A stretch of DNA of 64,000 bases, taken from the NCBI RefSeq assembly GCF_003260125.1, contig NZ_QHKO01000005.1, positions 68,228 through 132,227 on the forward strand, in the 5' to 3' direction. The notes beneath the pieces are model-generated. The model made no database searches. It was not told where the DNA came from and saw only the letters and a program-made list of their open reading frames with translations. This stretch comes from Lujinxingia litoralis. Its GTDB lineage: Bacteria > Myxococcota_A > Bradymonadia > Bradymonadales > Bradymonadaceae. This document shows, one piece after another, positions 51,626-60,515 of the stretch (positions are counted from its first letter, which is position 1; every line of letters starts with the position of its first letter). A program made the translations under genes and the position numbers.

Positions 51626-54424
51626 TTACTTCGAGCGGGTTAACGCCAGCCAGGAGAGTTCGGTCTGCCCGCTCAGGCGGATGCGGCGCAGGGCCAGGTC
51701 GAGCACCATCAGCGCCAGGGCAATCAGGAGCACCCAGGGCCAGAGGTGGCGTCGATAGCGGACCTCCTCGTCATTAGCATCGAAGATCGTGGCCGGGAGC
51801 GGGTCGACTTCGCCCTGGCCCAGGGCCACGGCCTGGGCGATCAGCGCGCGTCGGGGCTCCAGGTAGGTCATCTCGGAGGGGTAGGGGTAGGCCAGGCTGG
51901 CCTGGCTCACGGCAAAGGTGTCGCCCTGGCGATCGTGCTGGGCGGAGAGCTGATAGGCGCCAAAGTCGCGCAACGCAAACTCCGCCTCAAAGCGCCCCGG
52001 GGCGCGCTGGTGCAGCGTGATTGCGCTGTCCTCTCCGGCCGGGTCGGTGACGCGCAGAGTGCTCTCCAGATCGTTGATAAAGCGGTCATCGGGACCGATG
52101 GCATCGACCATCACCCGGGCGCGATCGCCCTCCAGGGTGACGCGCATGGGCAGTCGGTCGCGGTCGTCGGTGCGCATCGTGTCCCGGATTAGCTGCGCCC
52201 AGAGCTGGGAGTATCCCGGCCAGCGGACCCACTCGGCGCCCCAGCGGTTCTTGATATCGGAGGTGAAGGCCGCAGTTTTGCCCAGCCCCACGCGCCAGCG
52301 CGCCAGGAGGGGATCGCCGCCTTCGGCCGCCAGGAGCAGTTCGGCCTGGGGTTTGGCTTTGGTGGTGACGTAGCCCATCAGGTATGGCGAGGCGTTCCAG
52401 GCAATGCCTTCCAGGAGCCGGGCGCGGCCGACCACCTGGGCGCGGATCGGCTCTTCGGCCAGGGCGGAGCGGGCCACCGTGCGCGTTTCCTGCGTGAAGA
52501 TCTGCGGCACGTTGTAGGGGTTGTTGGTGAAGTGATAGCGGCCGGCGGCCCGGTCGGCGATGCGCCGGAGCATGGAGGTTTCGGCCCCGTCGCCCACGGC
52601 CACCGTGGTGACGGTGATGTTCTCCAGATTCATCGCCGGCATGATGCGTGTGAAGATCGAGCCGGGCTCCGACATGCCGTCGGTCAAGAGGATCACGTGT
52701 TTGACCCGGGCCGAGGCAAAGGCCAGCTGTTCGTAGGCCTCGTTGAGGGCGAGTTCAATGTCGGTGCCGCCGCGGACCTGCAGGCGGTTGATGGAGCTTA
52801 AGATCCGGGAGCGGTTGGCCGCCGGCTGCAGGCGCACAATGGGATCGACATCTTGATCAAAGGCGATCACGCCCACCTGGTCGCCGGGCTGCAAGACGTT
52901 GACCGCGGCGCGGGCGGCGTCTTTGGCCAGTTCAATGCGTTCGCCGGCCATTGAGCCCGAGCGGTCGATGAGCATCAAGAGCGCCAGAGAGGGGGTCTCA
53001 CGCTGGCGTTCCCCCTCAAAGCTCAGAGGCATCAGGCGCTCCACGGCGCTGCCTTCCCAGCCGCCCGGGCCGAAGGAGTCCTGCCCGCCGGCCATGATCA
53101 AGCCGCCCCCGAGGTCGCGCACATACTCGGTCAGCAGGGCCTGCTGCGTGGCGCTGACGTGTCGAGAGTGCACATCGGAGAGCAGGACCAGATCAAAGCG
53201 GTCGAGCTCCTCCTGGGTGCGGGGGATTCCGGCGGGACTGCGCGTCTCTACATCGAAGTTCTCATTCCGCAGGGCCCGTTCCAGGTGGTGGCGAGAGCGC
53301 ATTTCGCCTTCCACGTAGAGGATGCGGGCTTTGCCGCGGATATGGGCGCTGTACATGTAGGTGTTGTTCGCCTGGTGGGTGTCCGGGCCTTCTACGTCCA
53401 TCTGCAGGCGGAACTGGCGAAATCCCGCTTCGTAGACTTCGGTCTGAAAGCGCACTTCGGTCACGCCGGCCTGCAACTCCACGTCTTGCTCGGCGTCACG
53501 GTACTCGTTCTGCCAGAGGGTCAGGCGTGCGGTGGTGGGGTAGGTCGAGAAGATCCGTGCCACCAGGTAGAAGGGGGCGCCCAATTCGATGTCTTCCGGG
53601 ACGTCGATCGCTTCGATCAGCACCTCCGGGGGCTGCTCAAAGGCGATGTCGGCCGCGTAGATGCGGATACCAAAATCGGCGGCCCGGTGGGCTTCGGCCA
53701 GAAAGTCGCCGCGGGTCTGGTTGCCATCGCTGATCAGCACCAGGCGCTTGAGGTGATCGTCGGGAAAGAGCCCGTAGGCCATGCGTAGCGCGGCGCTGAT
53801 ATCGGTCTGAAGCTGCGGGTCGGAGGCAAGCTCCTGGAGGGCGGCCCGGGGCGTGTCCTCGGTTTCGGGGGCTTCGGCCGGCGTGGGCTCGGCCGCGGGG
53901 GGGCGCAAAAGCGCCTGGTAGCGGCCGTCGGCCCCGGGTTCGATCACGTAGGGATGGGCAGCAAAGCCGATGACCTGGATCTGATCGTCATCGGCCGCGG
54001 CGTCGACATAGGCGTTGATGCGTTCCAGGGCTTCCTGGAGTGCGGCGTCGGGGAAGGAGGCCGATGTATCGACCACCACGATCGTGGCGATGCGTGAGTC
54101 GAAGCTCGTCACCACCGGCTGGGTCAGGGCCAGGACAAGGGTGGCGATAAGTAAGGCCCGCAGGCCCAGGTTGAGTAAGCTCTGGTAGAGCGGGAAGTCC
54201 GAAAGGGTGGCGCGCGCCACCACCGCGAGTAGCGGCAACAGCAGCAGCAGACCCAGATAGTGTGGGGCCATGAGCTCGAAGGTGCGCTCGCCATAGACCA
54301 CGCTCCAGGTCTCGGCGGCGCTGTCCGCCACACGAGCCAGGTAGGCCCAGACGCCCAGGGCCCACAGCACGACGAGACCACTCCAGAAGAGGACTCGGCT
54401 GAGTATCGATCGTGAGCCGATCAT
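51626..54424 (-). CDS. large membrane protein with two vWA-like domains, cluster 2
   Basis: The 932-residue protein has membrane helices at about residues 8-28, 53-72 and 82-102. A first vWA-like domain starts IATIVVVDTSASF with a DxSxS motif, and a beta-rich region follows (about 270-370). A glutamine-amidotransferase-like segment begins ARILYVEGEMRSRHH and includes DLGGGLIMAGGQDSFGPGG. The second, complete vWA domain has LIDRSGSM near residue 488 and ILLTDGMSEPG. A beta-rich domain and a C-terminal membrane helix close the protein. This layout is known from MoxR-DUF58-vWA clusters, where it is the largest envelope component. It overlaps the preceding gene by 4 bp. Confidence 0.85.
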   Translation of the reverse strand: MIGSRSILSRVLFWSGLVVLWALGVWAYLARVADSAAETWSVVYGERTFELMAPHYLGLLLLLPLLAVVARATLSDFPLYQSLLNLGLRALLIATLVLALTQPVVTSFDSRIATIVVVDTSASFPDAALQEALERINAYVDAAADDDQIQVIGFAAHPYVIEPGADGRYQALLRPPAAEPTPAEAPETEDTPRAALQELASDPQLQTDISAALRMAYGLFPDDHLKRLVLISDGNQTRGDFLAEAHRAADFGIRIYAADIAFEQPPEVLIEAIDVPEDIELGAPFYLVARIFSTYPTTARLTLWQNEYRDAEQDVELQAGVTEVRFQTEVYEAGFRQFRLQMDVEGPDTHQANNTYMYSAHIRGKARILYVEGEMRSRHHLERALRNENFDVETRSPAGIPRTQEELDRFDLVLLSDVHSRHVSATQQALLTEYVRDLGGGLIMAGGQDSFGPGGWEGSAVERLMPLSFEGERQRETPSLALLMLIDRSGSMAGERIELAKDAARAAVNVLQPGDQVGVIAFDQDVDPIVRLQPAANRSRILSSINRLQVRGGTDIELALNEAYEQLAFASARVKHVILLTDGMSEPGSIFTRIMPAMNLENITVTTVAVGDGAETSMLRRIADRAAGRYHFTNNPYNVPQIFTQETRTVARSALAEEPIRAQVVGRARLLEGIAWNASPYLMGYVTTKAKPQAELLLAAEGGDPLLARWRVGLGKTAAFTSDIKNRWGAEWVRWPGYSQLWAQLIRDTMRTDDRDRLPMRVTLEGDRARVMVDAIGPDDRFINDLESTLRVTDPAGEDSAITLHQRAPGRFEAEFALRDFGAYQLSAQHDRQGDTFAVSQASLAYPYPSEMTYLEPRRALIAQAVALGQGEVDPLPATIFDANDEEVRYRRHLWPWVLLIALALMVLDLALRRIRLSGQTELSWLALTRSK

Positions 54425-56304
54425 TCAGTCCACCTGCGGTTGTAAGTCAGCCACTCCAGGAAGAGGAGTCCCATCGCCAGAAGTACCAGCCAGATCCAGA
54501 TGTCGCGGCGCTCAAAGATCAGCCCCTCGGTGGTGCGCGCTACCTGAGCGTCGGTGAGCTCAAGCTCGGCCGGGGCGATGCGGCTCTCGGCCGGACTGGC
54601 GAGGTTGGCGGCCACCGCGATGGGCGCTTCGTCTCCCGCGGTGACGGTGTAGAAGCCGGGCTGGTCGGTATAAAACATAGCCTGGCCCTGGTGCAGCGCC
54701 GCGTCGGTGGTGCGCCCATCCGGTGAGGTCACGCGTGCCTGAGATGCGTCCCGGGGGACGGGAAGGCTGACGGTGCGTCCCGTTTCAAAGGCGTACATCA
54801 GGTCGACGTCGTCCTGAGCAAAGTAGTCGACGATGTTGAGGATAAAGATCGGGAAGGCCACCCGCAGCGGGAAGTCGCTCTCGCGCAGATCAAAGCCCAC
54901 CGCCAGCATGCGCCGCGTCTCGGTGGTGCGCTCCACAATCACGGCCTGCCCAAAGGCGCTGGCCACCGCCGTGTCGCCGGACTCGCGGCGGAAGGTCGAG
55001 GTGCGGGCGATGTTGAGATCCTGGAGGTTGATCCAGCGCATCAGGGGGTGACTCTTGGAGATATCGGTGAGGATGGGTTCGTCGTCGACCCCTCGAATCT
55101 CAAAGGGCGAAGCGCCGGCCGGTGGGTTGAAGAACACCAGATCGCCGGAGACCGGCATTTCGGGGGCGACGTTGTCGAAAAAGGTGACATCGAACGCGCG
55201 CTCCGGATCGTAGCGATCGGGGTGCACCCGGGTGACGTTGATATGGGTGTTGAGCAGGAGCGGGCCTTCCAAAAAGAGGTTGCCCGTGGACACTACCTGC
55301 ACCTCCAGGGTGCGCGCCGGCGGCAACACCGCGTACGCGCGATCATCGAGGGGGAAGGCATCGTCGGCGTCGGCCGTGGTCACGCGCACCCGGGCTTCGA
55401 GTTCTTCGCCGGCAAAGGCCTGCCCCGGGTAGAACTGCCGGTGCACCTCCTGCGGGGCCAGCTCCATGGGGAGCGTCTCAATGATGCGTCCCTCGGTCAG
55501 CAGCTCCAGGCGAGCCTGAATCGGCCGCTCAAAGGTGCTGGTGATCTCGACAAAGACCTCGTGATCGAGGCGGTTCGAGGGATAGCGGCGGGCGTTGAAG
55601 CCGGTGATCGCCAGGTTGTCGGAGCGCTCCCCGTAGACGATGTGGCGTACTCGCACCTTGTCTCCGATGGCGAGCGTGTCCAGCGCGCTATCCTGAAGAC
55701 CAGCGCCATCGCTGAGGAAAATGAGTTCGGCCTGCCCACGCTCCCGCAGGCTGTCGCGGGCAAAGCTCAGAGCCTGCGGAAAATCGGTGGCGTTGGCGCT
55801 GATGGAGGCCGCGCGAAGCGCGGCTTCCAGGGGCTGAGTCTCGCGAACAAAGGGCCCCAGGGGCTGCACCCGGTTGTTGAAGAGCGCGACCATGACCCGA
55901 TCGTCGCCGCCGACGTTTTCCAGAAGCGCCAGCGCCTCCTGTCTGGCGAGCTCAAAGCGGTTTACCCCGCCGGTGACATCGGTGGCGCCCATGCTCGCCG
56001 AGGTGTCGAGCATGATCAGCAGGTGACGGCCTTCCACGACTTCGTCTGCGGAGCGCGGTCCCAGTGCGGCAAAGGCAATGAGCCCGGCAATGATCATGTA
56101 GAAGAGCCAGGAGAGCAGGCGCTTGAAGCGACGCCACCAGTCGGTCTGGCGTTTTTTCTCGGTGAGCACCCGGCTCCAGAGCGCGGAGTAGGGCACCTGC
56201 ACCCGGCGTTTGCGCAGGCGGAGCAGGTAGAGCGCGGTGATGAACACCGCGACAAACCCGGCCACGCCCAGCACGCTTTCTATGGGTAGGCCGGTTAGTT
56301 GCAT
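54421..56304 (-). CDS. BatA-like membrane protein with vWA domain, cluster 2
   Basis: The 627-residue protein begins with the aerotolerance-type double membrane helix (about 8-28 and 64-82) joined by the basic RLRKRRVQVPYSALW. A vWA domain follows with D100, S102 and S104 of DTSAS and later LIFLSDGAGLQ. A beta-rich extracytoplasmic region fills 230-590 and a membrane helix ends the protein (RRDIWIWLVLLAMGLLFLEW). It is longer than BatA of cluster 1 and lacks the simple BatA ending. It is coupled by a 4-bp overlap to the 932-residue vWA protein and follows DUF58 after 13 bp. Confidence 0.85.
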   Translation of the reverse strand: MQLTGLPIESVLGVAGFVAVFITALYLLRLRKRRVQVPYSALWSRVLTEKKRQTDWWRRFKRLLSWLFYMIIAGLIAFAALGPRSADEVVEGRHLLIMLDTSASMGATDVTGGVNRFELARQEALALLENVGGDDRVMVALFNNRVQPLGPFVRETQPLEAALRAASISANATDFPQALSFARDSLRERGQAELIFLSDGAGLQDSALDTLAIGDKVRVRHIVYGERSDNLAITGFNARRYPSNRLDHEVFVEITSTFERPIQARLELLTEGRIIETLPMELAPQEVHRQFYPGQAFAGEELEARVRVTTADADDAFPLDDRAYAVLPPARTLEVQVVSTGNLFLEGPLLLNTHINVTRVHPDRYDPERAFDVTFFDNVAPEMPVSGDLVFFNPPAGASPFEIRGVDDEPILTDISKSHPLMRWINLQDLNIARTSTFRRESGDTAVASAFGQAVIVERTTETRRMLAVGFDLRESDFPLRVAFPIFILNIVDYFAQDDVDLMYAFETGRTVSLPVPRDASQARVTSPDGRTTDAALHQGQAMFYTDQPGFYTVTAGDEAPIAVAANLASPAESRIAPAELELTDAQVARTTEGLIFERRDIWIWLVLLAMGLLFLEWLTYNRRWTE

Positions 56305-56317
56305 CGACGACTCCCGA

Positions 56318-57223
56318 TCATTTCAAAAATCCCCCGGCCCGGAACACCCGCAGAATCAGCTCATCGAAGCTCTGCTGGATGGGCGCGCGAAAGTACAATA
56401 TCTGTCGGCTCTTACAGTAGCCTTCAAGTTCGGCGCAGAACGCTTCGAAGACCTGGCGGTAGGCCGCCAGCAGGGCCGGGGTGACGGTGATGTCGCGGGT
56501 CTCTGCGGATTCGCAGTCCACGATTTGCACTTCGCCGTGAAACGCCAGGTCGAGTTCGCGTTGATCAAAGAGCTGAATGACCATGGGCTCAAAGCGATGG
56601 TAGCGCAGGGCGTTGAGGCCCTCTTCAATGCCGGCCGGATCGTAGAAGTCGGAGATGACCACGGCCAGACCGCGACGTTTATTCTGCGAGACGAAGGTCT
56701 TAAAGGCGTCGCGCAGCGAGGTCTGCTGGCCGGGCTCCACGCTGTCGAGGAAGTCGAAGATTTTGAAGATCTGCGCTTTGCCTCGCCCCGGGGGCAGTCG
56801 CCCCTGAACCCGGGAGGAGAAGGGGATGATGCTGACCCGGTCCAGGTTGCTCAGTCCGATGTAGGCCAGCGCCGCGGCCACCTGCCGGGCGTAGTTCCAC
56901 TTGTTGGGGGAGCCCAGGTGCATTGAGGCGCTGGCATCAACCAAAAAGTAGATGTGGAGGTCTTCCTCTTCCTCGTAGAGCTTGAGGAAGAGGCGCTCGG
57001 TGCGACTGTAGACGCGCCAGTCCAGGCCTTTGACGTCATCGCCCGGGGTGTAGGTGCGGTAGTCGGCAAAATCCAGGCCCGAGCCCACGATCTTTTTCTG
57101 GCGTTTGGCGCGCTGGCCGGTGGCGGCCATCTTGCGGGAGACGATGTAGAGGTAGTCGAGTTTTTTGAGAAACTCATCGTCAAAGCGCGCGTCGGCGGGT
57201 GGTTGTGCGGTGGACCTGGCCAC
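56318..57223 (-). CDS. DUF58 protein, cluster 2
   Basis: The 301-residue soluble protein carries the DUF58 signature DYRTYTPGDDVKGLDWRVYS and the vWA-like metal motif DASAS at residues 96-100. SIIPFSSRVQGRLPPGRGK and LAVVISDFYDPAG follow. It has no membrane helix. It lies 60 bp after the second MoxR gene and 13 bp before the BatA-like gene. It is only distantly similar to the cluster 1 DUF58 protein, so the two clusters are not a recent duplication. Confidence 0.9.
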   Translation of the reverse strand: MARSTAQPPADARFDDEFLKKLDYLYIVSRKMAATGQRAKRQKKIVGSGLDFADYRTYTPGDDVKGLDWRVYSRTERLFLKLYEEEEDLHIYFLVDASASMHLGSPNKWNYARQVAAALAYIGLSNLDRVSIIPFSSRVQGRLPPGRGKAQIFKIFDFLDSVEPGQQTSLRDAFKTFVSQNKRRGLAVVISDFYDPAGIEEGLNALRYHRFEPMVIQLFDQRELDLAFHGEVQIVDCESAETRDITVTPALLAAYRQVFEAFCAELEGYCKSRQILYFRAPIQQSFDELILRVFRAGGFLK

Positions 57224-57283
57224 GGGAACTCACTGCGTTCGAGAGGGTCGGGGGGCAGAAGGGGCAGACAAAGTCGAGGCGTA

Positions 57284-58297
57284 TCAGCTCGCCTCGGGGG
57301 TCGCCTCAATGATCTGCTCGACGATGGTGTCGGCGGCGATGCCTTCGGCCTCGCCCTCGAAGTTCAGGATGACGCGGTGACGGAGCGCGTTGCGAGCGCT
57401 CTGGCGCACGTCTTCACAGCTGACGTTAAAGCGCCCGTCGATCAGCGCTCGCACTCGGGCGGTGGTCATGATCGCCTGGGCGCCGCGTGGCGAGGAGCCA
57501 AAGCGCACGTACTGGCGCGTGATGGCCGGGGCGCCGGGGTGCTCCGGGTGCGTGCCCTGAAGGATGCGCAGCGCGTAGTCCTGGACGTGGCGCGCCACCG
57601 GGACCTCCCGCGCGAAGCGTTTCATCTCCAGGAGGCGCGCCTTGTCGAGCACCGGCGTGACCTGAGGTTTTTCCACCTGGGTGGTGCGCTCCATGATGGT
57701 GTGGAGCTCCTCAAGGTCGGGGAACTGCACTACGAGCTTAAACAGGAAACGGTCGAGCTGGGCTTCCGGCAGCGGGTAGGTGCCTTCCATCTCCAGCGGG
57801 TTTTGGGTAGCGAGCACAAAGAAGGGATCGTCCAGGCGGTAGGTTTCCTTGCCGACGGTGACGCTGCGCTCCTGCATCGCCTCCAGCATCGCCGACTGCG
57901 TCTTGGGTGTGGCGCGGTTGACTTCGTCGGCGAGCACGATGTTGGAGAAGATCGGTCCCCGCTCAAATTTGAAGTGCTTCTGGCGGTTCTCATCCTCGAC
58001 GATGATGGTGGCGCCGACGATATCGGTGGGCATCAGGTCGGGCGTGAACTGAATCCGCGAGAAGTTCAGCCCCAGCGCCTCCGAGAGGGTGCGCACGAGC
58101 ATGGTTTTGCCCAGCCCGGGCACGCCCTCCAGCAGGACGTTGCCGCCGGCGAGCATGACCTGGATGACGCCGTCGATGATCTCGCGTTGCCCGACGATCA
58201 TTTTGCCGACTTCTTCGCGAACGCGGCGGGTGTCCTTTTGAAAGGCGTCGACCTGGGCCTGGACCGAGGCGTCGGGGGCAGATGCTTCACTGGCCAT
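57284..58297 (-). CDS. MoxR-family AAA+ ATPase, cluster 2
   Basis: The 337-residue ATPase has Walker A GVPGLGKT at 58-65 and Walker B region LADEVNRATP. The family motif LATQNPLEMEGTYPLPEAQ is present, and an arginine-containing lid ends with RHRVILNFEGEAEG. It is the ordinary MoxR length and needs no extension. It probably acts on the vWA proteins encoded just downstream. It differs clearly from the MoxR of cluster 1 outside the motifs. Confidence 0.93.
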   Translation of the reverse strand: MASEASAPDASVQAQVDAFQKDTRRVREEVGKMIVGQREIIDGVIQVMLAGGNVLLEGVPGLGKTMLVRTLSEALGLNFSRIQFTPDLMPTDIVGATIIVEDENRQKHFKFERGPIFSNIVLADEVNRATPKTQSAMLEAMQERSVTVGKETYRLDDPFFVLATQNPLEMEGTYPLPEAQLDRFLFKLVVQFPDLEELHTIMERTTQVEKPQVTPVLDKARLLEMKRFAREVPVARHVQDYALRILQGTHPEHPGAPAITRQYVRFGSSPRGAQAIMTTARVRALIDGRFNVSCEDVRQSARNALRHRVILNFEGEAEGIAADTIVEQIIEATPEAS

Positions 58298-58333
58298 GAA
58301 TGATCTCCAAAGGAGCGGGTAGGGCCGCGCAGC

Positions 58334-60436
58334 TCAGGGCTGCTGCGGGCGAATGAGCTGGAAATAGCGTTTGATGAAGTGGCGGTAGCCTTCGGGCACG
58401 TCCTCGCGTTCCATGACTTCTTCGGCGATGGACTCGTAGTCGGCGTAGACTTCCTGATACTCGGTGGAGGCGAAGCCCTCTTCGCTGGCGCCGCGGATCA
58501 CTTCGGAGCGGCTTTTGCCCGAGGAGTTTTCCTGGCCTCGGGTCTGACTCTGAATCGTTTCGCCTTCGCCCGGGCCTGGCGAATCCTGACCGCCCGGGGC
58601 CTGCTCGTCGGGGCCGTCACTGCCGGGGGCGTCGCTCTGGCCCGGGTTGTACTCGCCACCGCTGGCGTCACCTTCGGTGTTGGGCTCGCCCTCGCCGCCT
58701 TCCCCCTCCGGAGGAGCGCCGCCGGCGGGCGCTTCCTGGCCGGCCTGGCCCTCCTGGCCGGATGCGTCTTCGGGGGTGCCTTCGCCCAACTGGGGTTTGT
58801 CACCCTCACCGGGTTCGGAGCCTTCGTTTTGTTGCTCGCGCGCGCGTTGCTCATCGAGGGCGGCGTCATCGCGGGCTTCGGCCTCTCCCCGGGCGCGTTC
58901 CATGAAGTCTTCGACCTGGTCGCCGCGGCGCTCCTGGGTTTCGGACTGCTCGGCGGAGCCTCGGGCCATGCTCTCGCGCATCTCCTGCATCTGCTGGCGA
59001 ATGCTCTCGCGGCGCTCCTGGCGTTGGCGCTCCTTGTCCGCCTCCGAGAGCTGCTCGGAGGCGTCATCGAGCTTACGGCCCACTTCGTTGCGGTAGTCCG
59101 GGCGTTCACCATCGCGTTCTTCGGCCTGTCCGGCGATGCCTTCTTTGCCATCTTCGGAGCCCTTGGCGTCGGCCAGATACTCGTTGGCCACTTCGTCGAG
59201 ATCGCGGGAGAGGCGCTCCAGCTGGTTCTTCGCCTCGGAGGTGTCGTAGTCCTGGCGCGCGTTCTCGGCGTTGGAGAGCATCTCCTCGGCTTCGTTGAGT
59301 AGGGCGCGTTGCTCATCGTTGAGCTGGCTCTCGTCGCCGAACTGCTCGGCGAGTTTTTCGAGGGCGTCGCGATGCTTCTCAACGAGCTCCTGGAGGCGCT
59401 CGTCTTCGGCGTCGAGCCGGTCGGAGAAGGCCTCAAAGAGCTCGGCCAGGCGTTCGGCGCGTTCCTCGGAGATGCCCTCCTGTTGAATGGATTCGGCCAG
59501 CTTCTCCAGCGCTTCGCTGGCCTCGGCCATGTCCTGACGACTCAACGCATCGAGGGCTTCTTTGAGTTCGGGTTCTTTGGCCAGCGCCTCGGTGTGGTCG
59601 GCGGCGACCTCCTGGGCCATGTCGGCCAGCGCCTGAGTGAGGGTGTTCAGCTCTTTGGCGATGACTTCGTCGGCTGCGCTAAATCGCTCTTCGATCGCCG
59701 CGAGCTCCTCAAGAAAGTCGCGTTGCGAGATCTCTTGAGCCGCGGCCTTGTCGAGCAACGCTTCCATGGCATCGAGCATCGCTTCGGCTTGTGGGTCGGG
59801 ATCCTCGCCGAGGGTTTCGCGCAGGCGCGCCAGGCGATCGCGTTCCAGGGCCAGGGTGGCATCGTCGACAAAGGCCTCATAGCGGACTTCAAAGGGAGGC
59901 GGCAGCGGCTTGACGTGATCCGGCAGGGGGACGAGCCCGACGCCGATGACCACCAGGGCGCAGACGGCCAGCAGAGTAGTGTCTGGCGGGCGTGTCCAGG
60001 GGGTGGCCTGCTGCAGATCCACCCGGTCGAGGTGGGCGAGCGCATCATCGAGTTGAGCGCTCGCAAACGCGCGGGCCGCCGGAGTCTGCGGGGGCGCCTC
60101 CATCAGGCTTAACGCCGTGGAGAGGCGGTCATGGAGCTGGTGGTGGGCGTCGAGGCGCCGGGCGAGCTCAATGCGATGGAGCGGTCGTCGCCAGCCCCAC
60201 AGAGCGGCCGAGAGGATCAGCAGGGTCGCGAGCAGGGGAAGGGTCCACCACCACTGGCTTGCCAGCCAATCGGTGCGCAGTGCGGCCACGCCCACGGCGC
60301 TCAACATCAGCGCCACGCAGGCTCCGACAAAGGCCGCGTAGACCGAGCGCTGAAGACGCACACGTCGCTCCAGGCGATCGATCATCGCGACAAGCGTCTG
60401 AATCTGATTGGAGGGAGACTTCGACATCGAGACCAT
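58334..60436 (-). CDS. coiled-coil membrane protein of the MoxR cluster
   Basis: The 700-residue protein has three membrane helices (about 31-53, 62-82 and 154-170), then a long acidic coiled coil (about 190-480) rich in Glu, Ala, Leu and Arg. A Gly/Glu/Pro/Gln low-complexity stretch follows (about 520-640). The short conserved C-terminus (EREDVPEGYRHFIKRYFQLI) is typical of the DUF4175-like proteins in MoxR-vWA operons. It begins the cluster, 36 bp before MoxR. The function is unknown; a structural or force-coupling role is speculation. A methionine three codons in is an alternative start. Confidence 0.78.
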   Translation of the reverse strand: MVSMSKSPSNQIQTLVAMIDRLERRVRLQRSVYAAFVGACVALMLSAVGVAALRTDWLASQWWWTLPLLATLLILSAALWGWRRPLHRIELARRLDAHHQLHDRLSTALSLMEAPPQTPAARAFASAQLDDALAHLDRVDLQQATPWTRPPDTTLLAVCALVVIGVGLVPLPDHVKPLPPPFEVRYEAFVDDATLALERDRLARLRETLGEDPDPQAEAMLDAMEALLDKAAAQEISQRDFLEELAAIEERFSAADEVIAKELNTLTQALADMAQEVAADHTEALAKEPELKEALDALSRQDMAEASEALEKLAESIQQEGISEERAERLAELFEAFSDRLDAEDERLQELVEKHRDALEKLAEQFGDESQLNDEQRALLNEAEEMLSNAENARQDYDTSEAKNQLERLSRDLDEVANEYLADAKGSEDGKEGIAGQAEERDGERPDYRNEVGRKLDDASEQLSEADKERQRQERRESIRQQMQEMRESMARGSAEQSETQERRGDQVEDFMERARGEAEARDDAALDEQRAREQQNEGSEPGEGDKPQLGEGTPEDASGQEGQAGQEAPAGGAPPEGEGGEGEPNTEGDASGGEYNPGQSDAPGSDGPDEQAPGGQDSPGPGEGETIQSQTRGQENSSGKSRSEVIRGASEEGFASTEYQEVYADYESIAEEVMEREDVPEGYRHFIKRYFQLIRPQQP

Positions 60437-60515
60437 GGAGACAGCTTAGCAAAAGGGCCGGTGGCGACAACCACGACCGAGGAGGCTCGTCACTTGGACG
60501 GGGGATGCCGGAGAT

